From Candidatus Rifleibacteriota bacterium (GTDB lineage: Bacteria > Muiribacteriota > Ozemobacteria > Ozemobacterales > Ozemobacteraceae): a stretch of 37,863 nt of DNA. Positions within the stretch are counted from its first letter, which is position 1; each line of letters opens with the position of its first letter. Shown in pieces: positions 32,870-37,863 of the stretch. The stretch spans positions 1-37,863 of the forward strand of contig JADFXM010000065.1 in NCBI GenBank assembly GCA_015233565.1. Direction: 5' to 3'. The notes beneath the pieces were generated by a model. The model was not told the origin of the DNA. It saw nothing but the letters and a program-made list of their open reading frames with translations, and ran no database searches. Made by a program: the position numbers and the translations under genes.

Positions 32870-34105
32870 TTAATTATAAAAAGGGAATTTTCTGCAAATT
32901 TCTTTGACTTCACTTTTTACGTTGGAAAGGTTATTTAGGTCCTCAGGGTTGGTGATAACCTTGTCAATCAGATTTGCAATTAGAATCATGGTTTCAGGCG
33001 TCATTCCACGGGTGGTGACAGCGGGTGTACCAATTCGTAAGCCTGAAGTGACGAAAGGTGATTGTGGATCGTTAGGGATTGTGTTTTTATTGACGGTTAT
33101 TCCAGCTTTGTCGAGAGCTGCTTCAGCAACTTTTCCTGTGATATTTTTTCCGCGTAGGTCAACAAGCATCAAGTGGTTATCTGTCCCACCGGAGACAAGT
33201 CTGAAGCCTTTTTTCTGAAGGGCTTCGGCCAAGGCTGAAGCGTTTTTCAGAATTTGGGTTTGATATTCCTTGAAATTCGGTTCGAGGGCTTCTTTGAAAG
33301 CAACAGCTTTGGCGGCGATAACGTGCATCAGTGGGCCGCCCTGGATTCCAGGAAAAATAGCCTTGTCAATTTGTTTCGCATATTTTTCGCGGCAGAGAAT
33401 CAATCCACCTCTAGGGCCTCGAAGGGTCTTATGCGTAGTACTTGTGACAAATTCCGCGTAAGGAACCGGGCTGGGATGCAGGCCGGCTGCAACCAGACCT
33501 GCAATGTGGGCCATGTCTACGCAGAGAACCGCCCCGACTTTGTCGCAGATTTCGCGGAATCTTTTGAAGTCGATGATTCTGGGATATGCTGATGCTCCAG
33601 CCATGATCATTTTGGGCTTGTGCTCAATAGCCAGTTTCTCGACTTTATCATAATCCAATTTTTCGGAAGTGTCGTCCACTCCGTAGGGAACGCATTTATA
33701 CAAAATTCCGCTGAAATTAACCGGACTTCCGTGCGTAAGATGTCCACCGTTTTGAAGGTTCATTCCCAGAAAAGTGTCGCCGGGTTGCATGACCGTAAGA
33801 TAAACTGCAAGGTTAGCCTGGCTTCCGGAGTGTGGTTGAACATTGGCGTGTTCCGCTCCGAACAGTTCTTTTATTCGGTTTCGAGCAAGATCTTCAGCTT
33901 GGTCAATGACTTCGCAACCACCGTAATAGCGTTTCCCGGGATATCCTTCGGCGTATTTATTGGTTAAAACAGATCCAAGGGCTTCAAGAACCGCTTGAGA
34001 AACAAAATTTTCCGAAGCGATTAATTCTATTCCGTCCATTTGACGAACTTTTTCGTTATTGATTATTTCAAAAATTTTGGGGTCTACTTCTTTCAGGTTT
34101 TTCAT
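32870..34105 (-). CDS. glyA: Serine hydroxymethyltransferase
   Basis: Interconverts serine and glycine with methylene-THF. PLP is bound by Lys226 in VTSTTHKTLRGPRGG; GIELIASENFVS, YYGGCEVIDQAE and HSGSQANLAVY are conserved. The length is 411 residues. The start overlaps the gcvT stop by 4 bp, so expression is coupled to the T-protein. Confidence 0.98.
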   Translation of the reverse strand: MKNLKEVDPKIFEIINNEKVRQMDGIELIASENFVSQAVLEALGSVLTNKYAEGYPGKRYYGGCEVIDQAEDLARNRIKELFGAEHANVQPHSGSQANLAVYLTVMQPGDTFLGMNLQNGGHLTHGSPVNFSGILYKCVPYGVDDTSEKLDYDKVEKLAIEHKPKMIMAGASAYPRIIDFKRFREICDKVGAVLCVDMAHIAGLVAAGLHPSPVPYAEFVTSTTHKTLRGPRGGLILCREKYAKQIDKAIFPGIQGGPLMHVIAAKAVAFKEALEPNFKEYQTQILKNASALAEALQKKGFRLVSGGTDNHLMLVDLRGKNITGKVAEAALDKAGITVNKNTIPNDPQSPFVTSGLRIGTPAVTTRGMTPETMILIANLIDKVITNPEDLNNLSNVKSEVKEICRKFPFYN

Positions 34106-35196
34106 TTCTTAGCTCCGGGTTTGGTGTAAAAAGGTGTAGGAATAACGGTTGCGGGATACATTTTTCCACGAATTTCAACGTCCAACTTTGAGCCAATGCT
34201 TTTCAATTCAGGTGGGACATATCCAAGTCCGACGTTTTTCTGGAGTGTTGGTGCCATAGTTCCAGAAGTGACTTCTCCTACCTTTTTTCCGTCTTTGAAA
34301 ATGGCATAACCGTGTCGGGGGGCTGGCCCTTTTCCCATTTCAAAACCCACAAGGGTCTTTTTGACTCCCTGTTCTTTTTGGCTTTTCAGAACATCGGAGC
34401 TGTTAAAAGGTCCTTTGGCAAATTTGACGGTCCAATCGAGGTTTGCTTCAATAGGGGTGGTTGAGTCGTGGATGTCGTTTCCGTAGAGCATCAATCGTGC
34501 TTCAAGTCTGAGAGTATCGCGGGCGCCGAGACCTATGGGTGCTAATCCAAGGCCGGAGCCGGCATTCATAAGAAGATTCCATATTCTTTCACAATGGGCG
34601 GCGTCGAAATAAAGTTCAAACCCATCTTCCCCGGTATAGCCTGTGCGGCTGATTATTGCATCAACTCCATCAACAATGCCTGAGGTGAACCAATAGTACT
34701 TAATGGCCTTCAGATTTTGTCGAACAATCTTTTGAAGGATTTCCTGGGCTAGTGGCCCCTGGATGGCAATCAGGCCAGTTTCGTTGGACTTGTTTTCCAA
34801 TTTGGAGTTTCCGACAAGATTGGATTGAAACCAGGCGAAATCTTTTTCGATGTTGGATGCATTCACGACTAAAAAGAATTTTTCCCTGTTCCAGCGATAA
34901 ACCAAAAGGTCGTCAACGATGGTTCCGTCGGGTCGGCACATAGGTGTATAAGCTATCTGTCGGTCAGACAAGGCTTCGATGTCCTGGGTAACGACTTTTT
35001 GTACAGTTTTAAGGGCGTCTGGGCCTGTTAACCAGAATTCTCCCATGTGAAAAAGGTCGAAAAGTCCCGCTTTGGTGCGAACTGTCTGATGTTCTTCGAT
35101 GATCGAAGTGTATTGTACCGGCATGTACCATCCGCCAAACTCAATCATTCTAGCACCGGCTTTTTCGTGGATCGAGCACAAAGGTGTTTTTTTCAT
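34102..35196 (-). CDS. gcvT: Glycine cleavage system T protein (aminomethyltransferase)
   Basis: Transfers the methylene group from the H-protein-bound aminomethyl to tetrahydrofolate, releasing ammonia. Conserved stretches are ARMIEFGGWYMPVQY, TVRTKAGLFDLFHMGEF, the Asp of VDDLLVY, ISRTGYTGEDGFELY and LGARDTLRLEARLMLYG. The GGAGG upstream is best spaced (5 bases) for the second of two tandem ATGs, at 35196; the length is 364 residues. It is coupled to glyA. Confidence 0.96.
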   Translation of the reverse strand: MKKTPLCSIHEKAGARMIEFGGWYMPVQYTSIIEEHQTVRTKAGLFDLFHMGEFWLTGPDALKTVQKVVTQDIEALSDRQIAYTPMCRPDGTIVDDLLVYRWNREKFFLVVNASNIEKDFAWFQSNLVGNSKLENKSNETGLIAIQGPLAQEILQKIVRQNLKAIKYYWFTSGIVDGVDAIISRTGYTGEDGFELYFDAAHCERIWNLLMNAGSGLGLAPIGLGARDTLRLEARLMLYGNDIHDSTTPIEANLDWTVKFAKGPFNSSDVLKSQKEQGVKKTLVGFEMGKGPAPRHGYAIFKDGKKVGEVTSGTMAPTLQKNVGLGYVPPELKSIGSKLDVEIRGKMYPATVIPTPFYTKPGAKK

Positions 35197-35440
35197 CATT
35201 CCCTCCAATGACTATTTTTTAAATTTGTAATGATCCGGGTTATGGAAAACAGGAAATTGCGAGTTTTCAGTGGAGCCAATTTAGGGTGAAGGCTGGGATG
35301 ATTAAAAGAATTAACTATTTGAGAATGGCTCGATATTTCCTTTACTAGCCATCGAAACGGTGGCCGTTTAGGTACTTTCAACGACAACGAATATCTGATT
35401 TTTTCTGGCAAAAAATGTTTCATGGCAAAAATTATTGAGC

Positions 35441-36592
35441 TCACTGTTGGCTGAATGATTTCAAGAGAGCAGTAGTTCCTACTCCGAGATCTTTTAAATA
35501 ACCAAGTTTTTTGAGTGCCAGCTCCAAGAGCCCTATGGTTCCGATCATCTCTCTTTCCCCGATGGCGCCGATTGTAGCGATTCGAAAAACTTTCTCTGCA
35601 AGGTGGTCTTGTCCGCCGGCGAGCAGAACTCCGTAGGAATCATGGACTTCCTTTACAATTTGTTTGGGGTGAATCCCGGGGGGGGTATTAATAACCGTGA
35701 GAACGTCGGATACTGCGTCCGGTTGAGTGAAAATTGACAACCCCAGAGCTTTTACTGATGTCCTCAGGGCTTCAGCAAGGTTATGATAGTGGGCGAAGAT
35801 TTTTTCGATTCCAACTCTTTCAATCTTTTTAAGTGCTTCGTGAAGAGAAAACATTACGGAAATGGCCGGGGTCCAGGGGTAGGATGGAATTGGGAGGTCC
35901 TGGTTTTTGATGTAATGTTTCAGATTGAAATAATATGCTGAACAATCAACTGCTTGCAATTTAGCGATGGCACGCTCTGAAAGGGCTATCATGCCAACCC
36001 CTGGAGGTGCGAGAAAACCTTTTTGGGAAGCGGAAATAGCGACATCGAGGTTCCATGCATCCATTTCGAATGGTAGGGCGCCAATTCCTGATACTCCATC
36101 GGTAATAAACAGTACGTCCTTGTTTTTCAGGAATTTTCCAATGCTTTCAAGGTCATTTCTGACTCCGGTTGATGTTTCGTTAAAAGTTACAGTGACGCCT
36201 TTTATGTCAGGATTTTTATCTAATTCTTTTGCAATGTCTTCAACTTTTGCGCGATGTCCCCAGGGATATTTTAATGGGATTGGATTCAACTTGAAAGCGT
36301 GGGCGATTTGTGTAAAGCGTTCGCCAAAAGCGCCGGTTTCCACCGAGAGAATCTTTTCGCCGGGATGAAAATGGTTGGCGATGGCTGTTTCCATGGCTCC
36401 AGTGCCAGATGAGGTGGTAAGGAGCAATCGTTTGTTGGTTTTGAAAAATTTCTTCAACAAACTGACGCATTCTGAATAGAGGGGAGCAAAGTCATTTGTT
36501 CGATGATGTCTAAGAGGGCGTGCTCCCGCCAGAAGAACCTCGGAATCCAGTTGAACCGGGCCTGGGGTCATTAGAAGGATATCAAGATCCAT
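35441..36592 (-). CDS. Class V aminotransferase (alanine/serine-glyoxylate or serine-pyruvate type)
   Basis: A fold-type I PLP enzyme of 383 residues. It starts with the typical MTPGPVQLDSEVL and RHHRTNDFAPLY; PLP is bound by Lys191 in ISASQKGFLAPPG, and the cofactor pocket includes SSGTGAMETA. Relatives transfer amino groups between alanine, serine or aspartate and glyoxylate or pyruvate; some are phosphoserine- or purine-catabolic. Its position 41 bp after folD and upstream of gcvT suggests it makes glycine from glyoxylate or removes serine (inference). The exact donor cannot be told from sequence. Confidence 0.87.
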   Translation of the reverse strand: MDLDILLMTPGPVQLDSEVLLAGARPLRHHRTNDFAPLYSECVSLLKKFFKTNKRLLLTTSSGTGAMETAIANHFHPGEKILSVETGAFGERFTQIAHAFKLNPIPLKYPWGHRAKVEDIAKELDKNPDIKGVTVTFNETSTGVRNDLESIGKFLKNKDVLFITDGVSGIGALPFEMDAWNLDVAISASQKGFLAPPGVGMIALSERAIAKLQAVDCSAYYFNLKHYIKNQDLPIPSYPWTPAISVMFSLHEALKKIERVGIEKIFAHYHNLAEALRTSVKALGLSIFTQPDAVSDVLTVINTPPGIHPKQIVKEVHDSYGVLLAGGQDHLAEKVFRIATIGAIGEREMIGTIGLLELALKKLGYLKDLGVGTTALLKSFSQQ

Positions 36593-36633
36593 TTTTATAA
36601 CTCCTTGGGTTAATTATAAAAAATAAACTAAAA

Positions 36634-37503
36634 TTACCTAACCTGATCATTTCGAGCTTTTAGAGTGTTGGAAAGAAGCATGGCAATCGTCATCGGCCCA
36701 ACTCCTCCCGGGACTGGTGAGTACCAGGAAAGTTTTTCCAACGAATTTCCGTAATCTACGTCGCCTACCAGTCTCGATCCTTTTGGGGAAGAAGGATCAT
36801 CGATTCTATGCATTCCAACGTCTACAACAATGGCATCTTTTCTGAACCATTCACCTTTGATTGCATGAGGTTTTCCCATGGCTACAACAACGATTTCCGA
36901 TTCTGAAATTTCTTTAGCCAGGTTTGTGGTTTTTGAGTGTGCGATAGTAACTGTGGCGTTTTCCTTCAAGAGAAGAAGAGACATGGGTTTGCCGACTATG
37001 TTACTTCTTCCGATTACAAGGGCTTTTTTCCCTGAAATTTCGATTTTGTTACGTTTCAGCAGTTCAAGTACTCCGTGGGGTGTACAAGGGATGAAGGAGT
37101 CTATTCCGATGAGAAATTTCCCTTGATTGACAGGGTGAAAGGCATCAACGTCTTTTCGAGGTTCAACGGTTTCGAGTAAAATGCGTTGATCGATGTGTTG
37201 AGGAAGCGGAAGTTGAATTAAAATTCCGTGAATTGTTTTGTCGTGATTTAAGGATTGAATGCATTTAATTAATTCGACTTGAGAGGTTTCTGCAGGATAG
37301 CGGATTTCAACTGAATGGAATCCAACTTCTTCGGCCATTTTTCTCTTTTGGGAAACATAAACATTTGAAGCAGGGTCGTTTCCTACCAAAATTACCGCGA
37401 GTCCGGGGAGGAGGGAATCTTCTTCTTTGAATTTTTTGACAAACTTCTGAATTTCGCTTCTAATTTCCGCTGAAATCTTTTTTCCGTCAAGAATTTGCGC
37501 CAT
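36634..37503 (-). CDS. folD: Methylene-THF dehydrogenase / methenyl-THF cyclohydrolase
   Basis: A bifunctional enzyme oxidising methylene-THF to formyl-THF. The catalytic YVSQK (Tyr49, Lys53) is followed by GILIQLPLPQHI, the Rossmann motif GRSNIVGKPMSLLLL and VPGGVGPMTIAML. The ATG at 37503 has GGAGG 4 bases upstream and gives 289 residues; the open frame runs further upstream into the promoter, which rules out the longer start. It is the first gene of the one-carbon cluster. Confidence 0.97.
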   Translation of the reverse strand: MAQILDGKKISAEIRSEIQKFVKKFKEEDSLLPGLAVILVGNDPASNVYVSQKRKMAEEVGFHSVEIRYPAETSQVELIKCIQSLNHDKTIHGILIQLPLPQHIDQRILLETVEPRKDVDAFHPVNQGKFLIGIDSFIPCTPHGVLELLKRNKIEISGKKALVIGRSNIVGKPMSLLLLKENATVTIAHSKTTNLAKEISESEIVVVAMGKPHAIKGEWFRKDAIVVDVGMHRIDDPSSPKGSRLVGDVDYGNSLEKLSWYSPVPGGVGPMTIAMLLSNTLKARNDQVR

Positions 37504-37531
37504 ATTACCTCCAAAATACTCTTTGGGCAGG

Positions 37532-37560
37532 AGTATACTCCCCTGCAAACCTGTTTGCAA
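37532..37560 (-). promoter_or_regulatory. Promoter of the folD operon with nested palindromes
   Basis: On the minus strand TTGCAA (37560-37555), a 17-bp spacer and TATACT (37537-37532) form a good promoter. TGCAAAC-CT-GTTTGCA straddles the -35 box and GGAGTATACTCC is centred on the -10, so both boxes lie inside palindromes that a regulator could recognise. Confidence 0.7.
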
Positions 37561-37863
37561 GGGTCACTTTTTTGTGGGTTCATTTTTTGGCTTCAAGTCT
37601 GCGATGAGAGCTTAAAATACAATGTTGAACTGAGCCGCATTTTGCTTTGTTCTCAATACTGGGTCTTAGGAAAAATTATAAAAAAATTTCTCAGATTCTC
37701 TCTCAATTTTCTCTTTAATAAATTCTTTTACAGGTAATCATACATTTCGGGTACCCTCGTTATTTTTTTTGATTTTTTTTAACGCCCCGCTCTCGGAACT
37801 ATTTTTGGCTTTTTTGTTTTGAGTATTTTCTCTTTTAGAGACCTAATCAGGCGATTGCATTCT
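37561..37863. other. Right-edge intergenic stretch, no gene recognised
   Basis: AT-rich sequence upstream of the folD promoter. No convincing reading frame, RNA or repeat was seen, apart from long T-runs near 37760-37820. Confidence 0.45.

Noticed and set aside
35196..35444. 82-residue minus-strand open frame between the aminotransferase and gcvT
   Set aside because: Composition is not protein-like, there is no family resemblance, and it overlaps the gcvT ribosome-binding region.

Overview
This AT-rich bacterial chromosome segment carries housekeeping genes, regulatory genes and several families of small non-coding mobile repeats. Many genes start with TTG or GTG behind a clear GGAGG. Secreted proteins have ordinary Sec signals, and the one tRNA gene lacks an encoded CCA end, matching the CCA-adding enzyme gene further along. 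I cannot name the organism from the sequence alone; a Gram-negative-type lineage, possibly an uncultured phylum, is the most I would infer.

Layout. 1-126: four 23-bp repeats, probably the end of an IS21-type insertion sequence that lies mostly outside the window. 451-3887: a TrmJ-like tRNA methyltransferase directly behind a tRNA-Val(GAC) gene with its own promoter, a small alpha/beta hydrolase and gltX. 4419-8538: ApbE, a HAD hydrolase, PhzF, a DHCW-motif cupin and fragments of broken genes (a VOC/glyoxalase tail, an Asp/Glu racemase head). 8961-15489: three secreted proteins of unknown function surround two winged-helix regulators and an ArsA/Get3-type ATPase. 15908-20354: a FIST-sensor class III nucleotide cyclase, divergent from an operon of a NusG-II protein, a Gx transporter, Maf and CoaD. 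20703-24692: pepD, a NamZ/DUF1343 protein and folC. 24843-29208: a cyclic-nucleotide-binding domain fused to a chemoreceptor hairpin tip, Hfq, a zinc-ribbon/SLH-like membrane protein and the CCA-adding enzyme. 29458-37503: a one-carbon cluster on the minus strand: folD, a class V aminotransferase, gcvT, glyA, gcvH, gcvPA and gcvPB.

How they fit together. The one-carbon cluster encodes glycine cleavage (P, H and T proteins, but no L protein here), serine/glycine interconversion, methylene-THF oxidation and a transaminase of the glyoxylate/serine type; folC supplies folate polyglutamates. The FIST cyclase could make a cyclic nucleotide that the CNB-MCP fusion 7 kb away binds. The latter is probably co-transcribed with hfq.

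The least expected content is the repeats. One family (about 137 bp, CAGC-type termini) has two copies, each flanked by a perfect 9-bp target duplication. A second (129 bp, GAGACTGTCG-type termini) has two full copies with 4-bp duplications and one partial copy forming a perfect hairpin. A third (about 230 bp) has two inverted copies that look like decayed coding sequence. No CRISPR array, rRNA, phage or obvious defence system was seen.
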